Source of the DNA: Clostridiales bacterium
GTDB taxonomy: Bacteria; Bacillota; Clostridia; Saccharofermentanales; Saccharofermentanaceae
Assembly: GCA_017615325.1 (NCBI GenBank)
Contig: JAGAAI010000015.1
Span: 1 to 37,761, forward strand
DNA length: 37,761 nucleotides
Direction of reading: 5' to 3'
Within the stretch, counting starts at the first letter, position 1; every line of letters starts with the position of its first letter. The position numbers were made by a program, and so were the translations under genes. The notes beneath the pieces are model-generated. The model was given only the letters and a program-made list of their open reading frames with translations. It was not told where the DNA came from and searched no databases. Below, piece after piece: positions 16,548-22,944 of the stretch.

Positions 16548-17597
16548 ATGGGCAAAGGCTTTATAGGCGAGACAAAAGGCGTCAAAAAGAAGCATTCTTT
16601 CATCTTAAGAACTGCGCTTATATTGAGCATCATCGCTGCGATGCTTATTACTGTCATATTCCTTACCGTATCATCAGCTAATAATCTGATGAGGATAGGG
16701 AAGACGGACGTATCATCCGTTCCTTCCAACATCCTTCCTAACTATTCAGTTGCAAGTTTCTCTTCTGCTGACGATCAGACTACTCTGCAGGGCTGGTTCT
16801 TTAAGACCAAGAATCCCATTTCGACCGTTATCGTTGTTCACGACACCGGCAAGAACAGACTTCAGTTCGGCGTTGACATGATCGATATGGTCGAGACATG
16901 GCTTGATAATAAATATAATGTATTCCTTTTCGATCTGAGGCATTCGGGAAATTCTGACGGTGATATCTCATCTTACGGATACCTTGAGTGGCAGGATGTG
17001 TTAGGCGCCGTTGCCATCGTCAAGCAGATCTCTGTTACGACGGATGTTGTCCTCTATGGCATAGGAACCGGCTGTACAGCCTGTGTCCTTGCTTATGACG
17101 CTCTTCCGGATTCAGGTATAAGCGAGATCGAACTCAAATCATACGATAAGAAGATCGCTGCATTAGGCTTCGATAAATCATATATCTCGGGCATGATATT
17201 CGATTCACCGGCTAAGAGCTCAGACGATTATATCAAGCCTATCGTTCGTCAGAATGAGCCTCTGGGATTTATAACCCAGAACTTTGTCCCTTATGCCATC
17301 AAGGTGTCTTCGGGTGCCAAGAACATAAACCTTGCAACAGCTATTGCAAGACTTCCCATCCCGATCCTGATAGTCTACGGCGGCCACGATACTTATATAG
17401 GCGCCGATAAGATAACCCAGATCATAAACGAACGTGAGAGGATCAATTCCAATCTTACCAAATCAAAGATGATATCAGGTGCAGGATACCTTGAAGCTTA
17501 TGGATTGGACAGACAGACTTATATCGATTCTGTTATGGACTTCCTGAATAATTACTTTATGATCAACGAGAATCTGCAGCAGGGGAGAAGCAAATAA
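16548..17597 (+). CDS. Membrane-anchored alpha/beta-hydrolase-fold protein lacking catalytic Ser and His
   Basis: An N-terminal hydrophobic segment (about residues 20-45, LILSIIAAMLITVIFLTVSS) anchors an extracytoplasmic alpha/beta-hydrolase domain resembling the YqkD/S33-like group: STVIVVHDTGKNR, FLFDLRHSGNSDGD, then a strand and nucleophile elbow. The elbow should read G-x-S-x-G but is G171-I-G-T-G175 (VLYGIGTGCTA), so the serine is Gly173. The acid is present (D281 in VYGGHDTYIG). The position of the catalytic His, typically GAGHxxSY, is Y314 (GAGYLEAYG). It is probably a pseudoenzyme, unless C176 or another residue acts. It is 10 bases after the corA-like gene, and its stop overlaps the tsaD start by one base (TAATG). 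Confidence 0.82.
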   Translation: MGKGFIGETKGVKKKHSFILRTALILSIIAAMLITVIFLTVSSANNLMRIGKTDVSSVPSNILPNYSVASFSSADDQTTLQGWFFKTKNPISTVIVVHDTGKNRLQFGVDMIDMVETWLDNKYNVFLFDLRHSGNSDGDISSYGYLEWQDVLGAVAIVKQISVTTDVVLYGIGTGCTACVLAYDALPDSGISEIELKSYDKKIAALGFDKSYISGMIFDSPAKSSDDYIKPIVRQNEPLGFITQNFVPYAIKVSSGAKNINLATAIARLPIPILIVYGGHDTYIGADKITQIINERERINSNLTKSKMISGAGYLEAYGLDRQTYIDSVMDFLNNYFMINENLQQGRSK

Positions 17598-18607
17598 TGA
17601 AAGATACCCTGATCTTAGGGATAGAGTCATCCTGTGACGAGACCGCAGCATCCGTAGTAGCCAACGGGCGGAAGATCCTGTCCAATGTCATAGCTTCACA
17701 GGCTGATTTCCATGAACAGTATGGTGGAGTTGTTCCTGAACTTGCTTCCAGAATGCATGTGGAAGCTATATATCCTACGATCCGTAAGGCTCTGTCCGAT
17801 TGTAACCTTACTATAGATGATATAGATGCTATAGCGGTTACTTATGGACCGGGGCTCGTAGGAGCCTTACTTGTCGGCGTTCAGGCAGCAAAGGGCCTAA
17901 GCTTCGTATCAGGCAAGCCCCTTATAGGAGTCAATCATCTTAAGGGCCATATAGCAGCCAATTATCTCTGTTTCCCTGAACTTGAACCGCCTTTCTTATG
18001 CCTTATGGTATCAGGCGGAAACACTATGATAGTTGAAGTCAGGGACTATTGTGATATGAAAGTCCTGGGACGCACATTAGATGATGCTGCAGGAGAAGCG
18101 ATAGACAAGATCGCACGTGTTATTGGCCTGGGATACCCGGGCGGACCAAAGATGGATAAAGCAGGACAGGGAGGAGATGTGACAAGATACAGCTTCTCTA
18201 AGACACATATGAAGGATAGTCTGGATTTCTCGTTCTCCGGCATCAAGACATCAGCCCTGAATCTGATTAATGAATGCAAGATGAAGGGACAGGATATAGA
18301 CATTAAGGATTTCACGGCTTCCTATCAGCACCATATAGCATCTATCCTTTGCGATAACACAATGAAAGCTGTTAACATGACAGGGATCAAGACCTTGTGT
18401 CTTGCAGGAGGCGTTGCTGCCAATTCCTTCTTAAGGGCTCAGTTTGAATCTGCCGCAGATAAAAACGACATCGTGTTGCGTTATCCAAAACTCGGACTAT
18501 GTACTGATAATGCCGCCATGATTGCATCTTGCGGCTATTATGAGTATATTAATGGAGCAAGAGCGGATCTTGACTTAAATGCAGCTCCGTCACTTGTTTT
18601 CGAGTGA
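17597..18607 (+). CDS. tsaD: tRNA N6-adenosine threonylcarbamoyltransferase TsaD
   Basis: Transfers threonylcarbamoyl to A37 of ANN-decoding tRNAs together with TsaB, TsaE and TsaC. Signatures are LGIESSCDETAASVV at the N-terminus, SRMHVEAIYP, the metal-binding GVNHLKGHIAAN, LMVSGGNTMIVEV and LAGGVAANSFLR. The 336 residues are typical. The start overlaps the stop of the hydrolase-like gene by one base, indicating coupling. tsaB and tsaE are not in the window. smpB follows after 16 bases. Confidence 0.96.
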   Translation: MKDTLILGIESSCDETAASVVANGRKILSNVIASQADFHEQYGGVVPELASRMHVEAIYPTIRKALSDCNLTIDDIDAIAVTYGPGLVGALLVGVQAAKGLSFVSGKPLIGVNHLKGHIAANYLCFPELEPPFLCLMVSGGNTMIVEVRDYCDMKVLGRTLDDAAGEAIDKIARVIGLGYPGGPKMDKAGQGGDVTRYSFSKTHMKDSLDFSFSGIKTSALNLINECKMKGQDIDIKDFTASYQHHIASILCDNTMKAVNMTGIKTLCLAGGVAANSFLRAQFESAADKNDIVLRYPKLGLCTDNAAMIASCGYYEYINGARADLDLNAAPSLVFE

Positions 18608-18623
18608 TACGAAAGGATATATA

Positions 18624-19100
18624 ATGCCACAGCAAAAGGGTATCAAGTTAATAGCAGAAAACCGCAAGGCCTATCACGATTACTTTATCGAGGACAGGTT
18701 TGAATGCGGTATCGTCCTGTCCGGCACGGAAGTCAAGAGCATCCGTCTGGGCAAGATCAATCTTCGCGACTCCTATTGCACGGTAAAAGAAGGAGAGATG
18801 TGGCTTATAGGCGTTAATATAAGCCCTTACGAGCAGGGAAACCGCTATAATCTTGACCCTATGCGGTCCCGCAAACTCCTTTTGCATAAGTCCGAGATAG
18901 TTAAGCTCTTCTCAAAGATCAAGCTCGACGGCCTGACTTTAGTGCCTACAAAGTGCTATTTTAAGGATGGTCGTGTTAAAATAGAAATTGGACTTGCCAG
19001 AGGTAAGAAGAATTACGATAAGAGAGACGTTGAAGCCAGGAAACAGGCTGATAAGGACGCAAAAGCTGCCGTAAAGGCAAGCAGAAAGTACGATTACTGA
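18624..19100 (+). CDS. smpB: SsrA-binding protein SmpB
   Basis: Binds tmRNA and brings it to stalled ribosomes for trans-translation. Motifs are KLIAENRKAYHDYFIED, ECGIVLSGTEVKSIR, NLRDSYC, LLLHKSEI and the C-terminal GLARGKKNYDKRDVEARK. The 158 residues are typical. I chose ATG 18624 (MPQQKG), with GAAAGGAT about 6 bases upstream; the longer reading from 18579 overlaps the end of tsaD and lacks a site. The tmRNA gene, often near smpB, was not found in this window. Confidence 0.96.
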   Translation: MPQQKGIKLIAENRKAYHDYFIEDRFECGIVLSGTEVKSIRLGKINLRDSYCTVKEGEMWLIGVNISPYEQGNRYNLDPMRSRKLLLHKSEIVKLFSKIKLDGLTLVPTKCYFKDGRVKIEIGLARGKKNYDKRDVEARKQADKDAKAAVKASRKYDY

Positions 19101-19107
19101 TAAAAAC

Positions 19108-19671
19108 ATGGGTAAAAACAGTAAAGAAGTCAATAAATCCGGGGCTAAAAAGGACATTTCAGTCCGTTTTCTCGTGCTTTCCGTGTTCTTTTGGCTCTTA
19201 ACGGTAACCTGGATATTACTCATTTTCATATTATCGTCTGAAGACGGAACTGCATCCAACAACACATCTGCATTAGTCCAGAGTTATACGACCAACATCA
19301 TAAAATTTGATGTCTTTTCAAATACTTCGATCAGAACATTGGGGCATGTTTGTGAATTCGGTGTATTAACTTTGCTGTCGTTTTTTGCAATAGACTTTAC
19401 GAACAGGATCTCAAAGAAAGGATCTTACGCTGAAAGTCCTTTGAAGATCATTAAGTCTGATAACGAGATGAACATAATCTTTACATTATGGTTTGCGTTG
19501 ATCAACGCATTGGCTGATGAATATCATCAGTTATTTGTAACAGGAAGAACAGGTACGATAGGTGATGTCGTAAAAGATGCATTAGGGATCTTACTTGTGC
19601 TTGCCATCATAAGATTGGTATTCTCGATCTATCTTTCCGTGAAAGGACGTAAAGAGGTGAGGTACAATTGA
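19108..19671 (+). CDS. VanZ-family membrane protein
   Basis: 187 residues with an N-terminal membrane segment (about 24-45, FFWLLTVTWILLIFILSSE) and further segments at about 88-105, 125-140 and 150-175. The family pattern is seen: FILSSEDG after the first segment, a conserved helix with HVCEFGVLTLLSFF, and DEYHQLFVTGRTGTIGDVVKDALG, the most diagnostic part. VanZ homologues are linked to low-level teicoplanin resistance in some enterococci, but most are of unknown role. No clear ribosome site is visible before the ATG, which is 7 bases after the smpB stop, so translation is probably coupled. Confidence 0.88.
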   Translation: MGKNSKEVNKSGAKKDISVRFLVLSVFFWLLTVTWILLIFILSSEDGTASNNTSALVQSYTTNIIKFDVFSNTSIRTLGHVCEFGVLTLLSFFAIDFTNRISKKGSYAESPLKIIKSDNEMNIIFTLWFALINALADEYHQLFVTGRTGTIGDVVKDALGILLVLAIIRLVFSIYLSVKGRKEVRYN

Positions 19672-20231
19672 TCGTCCGTCTTTCCTATTTTTATATATAT
19701 CCAATTCGGTATAATTACAATTTTGGTGAATCGGGAAGAGGTATAAATACTAATAATATAGGAATGGTCGTCTGAGAATCTATTATCAAAGGCCTTTTTC
19801 TGATAATGCCTATGTTTTCAGGCTTTCCGGGATCTTTACTGATCCTGATCGTTCATGTTATCCGGATGATCATAATATTCGTATCAAAGGTTTTTAAAAA
19901 ATGTTTTTATGAATCTATTTTGTATTTCTGATTTTATAATTAATTTTTGTAATCATGTTTCGAATTGTTTTTCTTTTAGTTATTCACAACAACTGATCTT
20001 TTATTCTGAACATCTGTCTTTAACCAGGTCATTCCATCTTGGAATCTATTGATTCTATTTCTTCATATTTTTATGACACGTCCCTCCTATTAGATCCTCC
20101 TATGCCCTGCTCTCTTATTGGTCTACAGCAATAGACCAATTGTGTTAGGGGAGAGCTGAATGTAAAAATAATACTCTTATGCTTGATATGGTATTATTTA
20201 ATGTAAATAATCATTCGGGTGAGGTTATAGA
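19672..20231. other. 560-base AT-rich gap with hairpins, no confident gene
   Basis: Very T-rich sequence without an ORF I can support. It contains a weak hairpin at 19782-19807 (ATTATCA / TGATAAT) and ATTCCA / TGGAAT near 20030-20045. A strong inverted repeat lies near its right end (separate entry). A 46-codon open stretch around 19760-19900 (containing YYQRPFSDNAYVF) has no start or ribosome site and could be gene debris. It probably ends the smpB-vanZ transcript and holds the promoter of the next gene. Confidence 0.6.
20109..20156 (+). promoter_or_regulatory. Two-part inverted repeat upstream of the Thr-rich lipoprotein
   Basis: ATTGGTCTA (20117-20125) and TAGACCAAT (20132-20140) are perfect 9-base complements around CAGCAA. 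An outer GCTCTC (20109-20114) can pair with GAGAGC (20151-20156). There is no T-run after it, so it is not an obvious terminator. It could be an operator or an RNA leader element. Confidence 0.45.
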
Positions 20232-21170
20232 ATGAAACGATCTATATATATTGCTACTTTTATTGCAATTTCATCAGCTATTTTGGCCAGTTCTTCGTGT
20301 TCCCTGCTTCCTTCACGGGAAACTACCTCAACAGAATCTGAGACTACAACTACAACTACTACAACAGCAACGGAAACTACAACTGTTACTACAACAGAAA
20401 GTTCTGAAAGCACTACAACTACGACTGAAACATCAGAAACAACAACTGAATCTTCTGAGACAACAGTAATTTCAGAGCAAACTGATGAATCATCCTCATC
20501 AGATACTAATGACTTAAAAGAGTGTTTATTTACAGCTGATAACCTTGTTAAGATCGCTAAGAAATCCGGAGCCACGGTTTATAAGGATGCCGATAAGTTC
20601 GTTGATAATTTCAACGCGCTAAAAAAAGGCAACAAGAAAGCCGTTAAAAAGTATAAAAATGGTTGTGCTATCAAAGCAACAGGTTCCGATATCGATAAGA
20701 TCAGTGTTATTGGCAATCAGTCTATCCAGGATGATGATTTTATGGCAAAGCTTACCGAGATGGGAATCTATATGACCGGTGATATAGAGACAGGATCCTA
20801 TACTTTTATCGTTCTCACTTTCGAAGCTGAAGATGAAAGTTTGATTGATGCCTGGTTTAAGGATTCCTCATCGAATTTTGAAAACAAATTACCTGACCAG
20901 TTCAAGTCCAATGATCTTTTTAAGTTCAGCTATGGTTCCTTTAATGATGAAGGTACAGACAGTTATCTTATCCGCTATGTAATGGATGATGAATATGCCA
21001 AAAAGAGCGGTCTTCCTGAAGGAAGCGGTGTTCATATGGGTGTTTATGCCCAAGGAAAACACGGCATGATAATCACCGTGGTAGATCTTAGCAAGAAACA
21101 GACCGGAATAAAACTCATGGATGCGTTATGTAAATCCATGAGCGTAAGAAATCCTCAAGAGGTCAAGTGA
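20232..21170 (+). CDS. Putative lipoprotein with Thr-rich stalk
   Basis: 312 residues. The N-terminus MKRSIYIATFIAISSAILAS is a signal peptide leading to a Cys (SSSC23S), a loose lipobox, so membrane attachment by lipid is likely but not certain. Residues 30-90 are almost only Thr, Ser and Glu, an extended stalk. The remaining 220 residues look globular (LFTADNLVKIAKKSG, GVHMGVYAQGKHGMIITVVD). I do not recognise a family. GAGG precedes the ATG at 20232. It stands alone between non-coding stretches in the accessory zone. Confidence 0.7.
   Translation: MKRSIYIATFIAISSAILASSSCSLLPSRETTSTESETTTTTTTTATETTTVTTTESSESTTTTTETSETTTESSETTVISEQTDESSSSDTNDLKECLFTADNLVKIAKKSGATVYKDADKFVDNFNALKKGNKKAVKKYKNGCAIKATGSDIDKISVIGNQSIQDDDFMAKLTEMGIYMTGDIETGSYTFIVLTFEAEDESLIDAWFKDSSSNFENKLPDQFKSNDLFKFSYGSFNDEGTDSYLIRYVMDDEYAKKSGLPEGSGVHMGVYAQGKHGMIITVVDLSKKQTGIKLMDALCKSMSVRNPQEVK
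20328..20475 (+). repeat. ACN-rich (Thr) low-complexity coding repeat
   Basis: Runs of ACA/ACT codons with interspersed GAA/TCT, coding for the Thr-rich stalk of the lipoprotein. Other frames of this tract give meaningless Leu/Gln- or Val-rich ORFs. Confidence 0.8.
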
Positions 21171-21183
21171 TCAGATTAATACC

Positions 21184-21293
21184 TTAAGCAGCCTTAACTG
21201 TAAAAGTATAATTTGTATTCTGGTCAGCATTATGTGACAGATGGGATATTTTGAAATATATCTTCCCGGTCTTCTCAGCTTCAAATTCATTAG
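21184..21293 (-). pseudogene. C-terminal fragment of an SLH-protease paralogue
   Basis: Read on the minus strand it gives EFEAEKTGKIYFKISHLSHN followed by ADQNTNYTFTVKAA and a stop. This matches the last residues of the protease at 22945-25080 (EFEAEKTGKLYFKLFYLAHN then PGQNTNYIFTVKTV and a stop), without gaps. The TCAGATTAAT just beyond the stop is also shared. Nothing of the rest of the gene remains upstream; the DUF4304-like gene lies there instead. It is therefore a remnant of a duplicated or recombined copy. Confidence 0.8.
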
Positions 21294-21355
21294 TCAAGAA
21301 CTATGATAAAATTCTATTACAAATAAAGTAATCAATAAATGTGCGAGGACATATA

Positions 21356-21931
21356 ATGCAAGATATATTCAAAAGCATAATAACCGAGATATTTAATGAA
21401 TATTTCAAGCCATTTAAGTGGAAAAAGCAAGGGCAAAATTTCAGATATATAAGCACTGATGGTCTGTGTAAGATAATAAATTTCCAAAAATCAAAATGGA
21501 ACACGCAGGATGAAGTTACATTTTATATAAATTACGGAATCTATATTGAGCCAAATGATGCCTTAGAGAATAAATTGTTCCATGAGTATGATTGCCAGTT
21601 TAGAAATCGAACCACACATCTTAATGGAGTATATACTCTTAACAGAGAAACAGATATCCAATCATTCAAGAAAGAAATAATTATAGCCCTAAAAGATGCA
21701 ACAGAGTATTTTAAACTTGTTAACACTAAAGAAGAATTTGTTAAATCATTGCTAAACGGAGAAGCTCAAAAACATACAGGCGATATAGTAATGCATTATT
21801 CTACGTGTAAGCTTCTTTATGACTTGGGATACTATAAGGAAATATACGATTATGTCAAAAGTAAAGGCGGAAAATACTTTGATAGTTTAACCACCCTTAT
21901 AGAACAAAAAATGATGAATACAAGTGTATAA
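21356..21931 (+). CDS. DUF4304-like protein
   Basis: 191 residues resembling the DUF4304 group: an N-terminal helix (MQDIFKSIITEIFNEYFKPF), then KWKKQGQNFRYIS, FQKSKWNTQDEVTFYINYGI and a C-terminal helical part. Function is unknown. I chose ATG 21356, with CGAGGA about 6 bases upstream; a GTG at 21341 in the same frame overlaps that site. The gene is more AT-rich than the housekeeping genes. It sits between a pseudogene fragment and insertion-sequence debris, so it may be acquired. It is followed directly by a terminator. Confidence 0.7.
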   Translation: MQDIFKSIITEIFNEYFKPFKWKKQGQNFRYISTDGLCKIINFQKSKWNTQDEVTFYINYGIYIEPNDALENKLFHEYDCQFRNRTTHLNGVYTLNRETDIQSFKKEIIIALKDATEYFKLVNTKEEFVKSLLNGEAQKHTGDIVMHYSTCKLLYDLGYYKEIYDYVKSKGGKYFDSLTTLIEQKMMNTSV

Positions 21932-21975
21932 ACCGTAGCCCCTTTCCTTAAGGATAGGGACTGCGGTTGTTTTTT
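21931..21975 (+). terminator. Rho-independent terminator after the DUF4304-like gene
   Basis: AACCGTAGCCCCTTTCC pairs with GGATAGGGACTGCGGTT across a TTAA loop, with two mismatches and one G-U pair, followed by G and six T (21970-21975). Confidence 0.85.
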
Positions 21976-21978
21976 AAG

Positions 21979-22218
21979 TTAATCTGGCAGACGGCCCTCA
22001 TACATAATCTGGAGCTCACCATAGACCCTTCCCCAGTTTCTGAGTGGCATAGTCCATTTTTTAGTTGCTTCAAAAGAGACAGATACAGTGCATTAAGCAG
22101 AGCCTGATCACTTGGAAAAACGCTTCTTTGACGATTTAGCTTACGATAAGTGGCATTGAGACTTTCAATGGCATTAGTGGTATAGATGACGGTTCTAACT
22201 TCTGAGGAAAACTTGAAA
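21979..22218 (-). pseudogene. IS256-type (mutator family) transposase, C-terminal fragment
   Basis: Minus-strand translation gives VIYTTNAIESLNATYRKLNR and QRSVFPSDQALLNALYL, then after a one-base frame change near 22072-22078 EATKKWTMPLRNWGRVYGEL and IMYEGRLPD with the stop. These are the hallmark C-terminal motifs of IS256-family transposases. The catalytic centre is missing. The fragment ends at the insertion point of the 479-bp element. Confidence 0.85.
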
Positions 22219-22225
22219 ATCGGAC
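22219..22225 (+). repeat. Target-site duplication, left copy (ATCGGAC)
   Basis: ATCGGAC directly precedes the left terminal inverted repeat; the same seven bases follow the right one at 22705-22711. Confidence 0.75.
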
Positions 22226-22704
22226 TGAATACGGCGGTGTTATAGCGCCAGCGAATCGCTAATTATTGCGCCGCCCAAATCGGTAATTGTTGCGTCACTT
22301 GCGTCGGAAGCATTGAGCCACTTACCGGTTCCGGTCCATCAGAGCAATTTGTCCGGTAATCGAGAGCCACCATTCCGGTCTAAATAGAGCCGCTTCTGGA
22401 AATAATCAGCGAGGGAGCAACCCCGCTTAAGCACTCCTTACAGATCAAGGCTGAGCAGTCAAGCCCGAAGCATCCGAAGGATGTGCCGAAGGCAGGCTTT
22501 ACTGTGAAGACTGATCTGTTAAATAAATAATGCGGGGTTGCGATTGATTCCAACTTAACCAATACAAAGAGTCATCTTCCGGCAGATATAATAACTGCAC
22601 ACTCCTTTTGGCTCAACATTTCCCGATTTCGGTGGCTCAACCTTAGCGATTTCGGTGGCGCAATTCACAACGACGCAACTGGCTCTGTCAGACCGCCGTA
22701 TTCA
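22226..22704. mobile_element. 479-bp IS21-like miniature (non-autonomous) element
   Basis: The ends are perfect 13-base inverted repeats, TGAATACGGCGGT (22226-22238) and ACCGCCGTATTCA (22692-22704), beginning TG and ending CA. They are flanked by the 7-base duplication ATCGGAC. Subterminal repeats occur at both ends: GCGCCGCCCAAATCGG near 22263-22280 on the plus strand, and GCGCCACCGAAATCG plus GAGCCACCGAAATCGG on the minus strand near 22625-22665. Multiple subterminal repeats, TG/CA ends and 4-8 base duplications are typical of the IS21 family. No intact istA or istB is present. Inside, GCAACCCCGC (22417-22426) and GCGGGGTTGC (22532-22541) form a second inverted repeat. The family assignment is tentative; the transposon-like structure is directly visible. 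Confidence 0.72.
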
Positions 22705-22711
22705 ATCGGAC
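22705..22711 (+). repeat. Target-site duplication, right copy (ATCGGAC)
   Basis: Second copy of the seven bases flanking the 479-bp element. Confidence 0.75.
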
Positions 22712-22832
22712 AGATGCATCCTATATATCCTCAGCAGTTTCGATGTCATACTCCTGAAGAAGTTGCTGGATGATTTGACGCTTTCCATCTGTCATCTGAA
22801 ACCTTGTGTACGTTTTTCTTTTCTCTTGCCAT
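22712..22832 (-). pseudogene. IS256-type transposase, N-terminal fragment
   Basis: From ATG 22832, with AAGGAGG 8 bases upstream, the minus strand reads MAREKKNVHKV. After a frame change near 22800 it continues QMTDGKRQIIQQLLQEYDIE and TAEDI, stop (TAG at 22723-22721), DA. This is the usual N-terminus of IS256-type transposases in Clostridia. About three quarters of the gene between this fragment and the C-terminal one is missing, so the element was already internally deleted when the 479-bp element inserted. Confidence 0.82.
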
Positions 22833-22887
22833 AATAAAGGCCTCCTTAAAGTATTTGTTTTTTACCTTAGAAGACCTTAATAATTCA

Positions 22888-22912
22888 TAGTTATTATCCG
22901 TTTTTACAGACT
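22888..22912 (-). repeat. Candidate outer end (inverted repeat) of the IS256-type element
   Basis: GTCTGTAAAAACGGATAAT on the minus strand, about 60 bases before the transposase ATG, looks like an IS256-type terminal repeat. A matching end beyond the 3' stop at 21979 is not seen, so that end was probably lost. Confidence 0.35.
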
Positions 22913-22944
22913 TTTTTTTCACAGACTCGCGTCAGATTAATTCT

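Noticed and set aside
19667..19777. TTG-started 36-codon frame overlapping the VanZ stop, with GAGG upstream
   Set aside because: Low-complexity AT-rich coding with no recognisable motif; mentioned only as part of the gap.
19101..20231. tmRNA (ssrA) expected near smpB
   Set aside because: I found no tRNA-Ala-like ends or tag-coding stretch in the gap after smpB and the VanZ gene.
20225..20575. Val-rich minus-strand and Leu/Gln-rich plus-strand frames over the Thr repeat
   Set aside because: They are out-of-frame products of the ACN repeat with no independent support.
22380..22562. 60-codon minus-strand ORF inside the miniature element
   Set aside because: No ribosome site or recognisable motif; an overlapping plus-strand frame is equally open.
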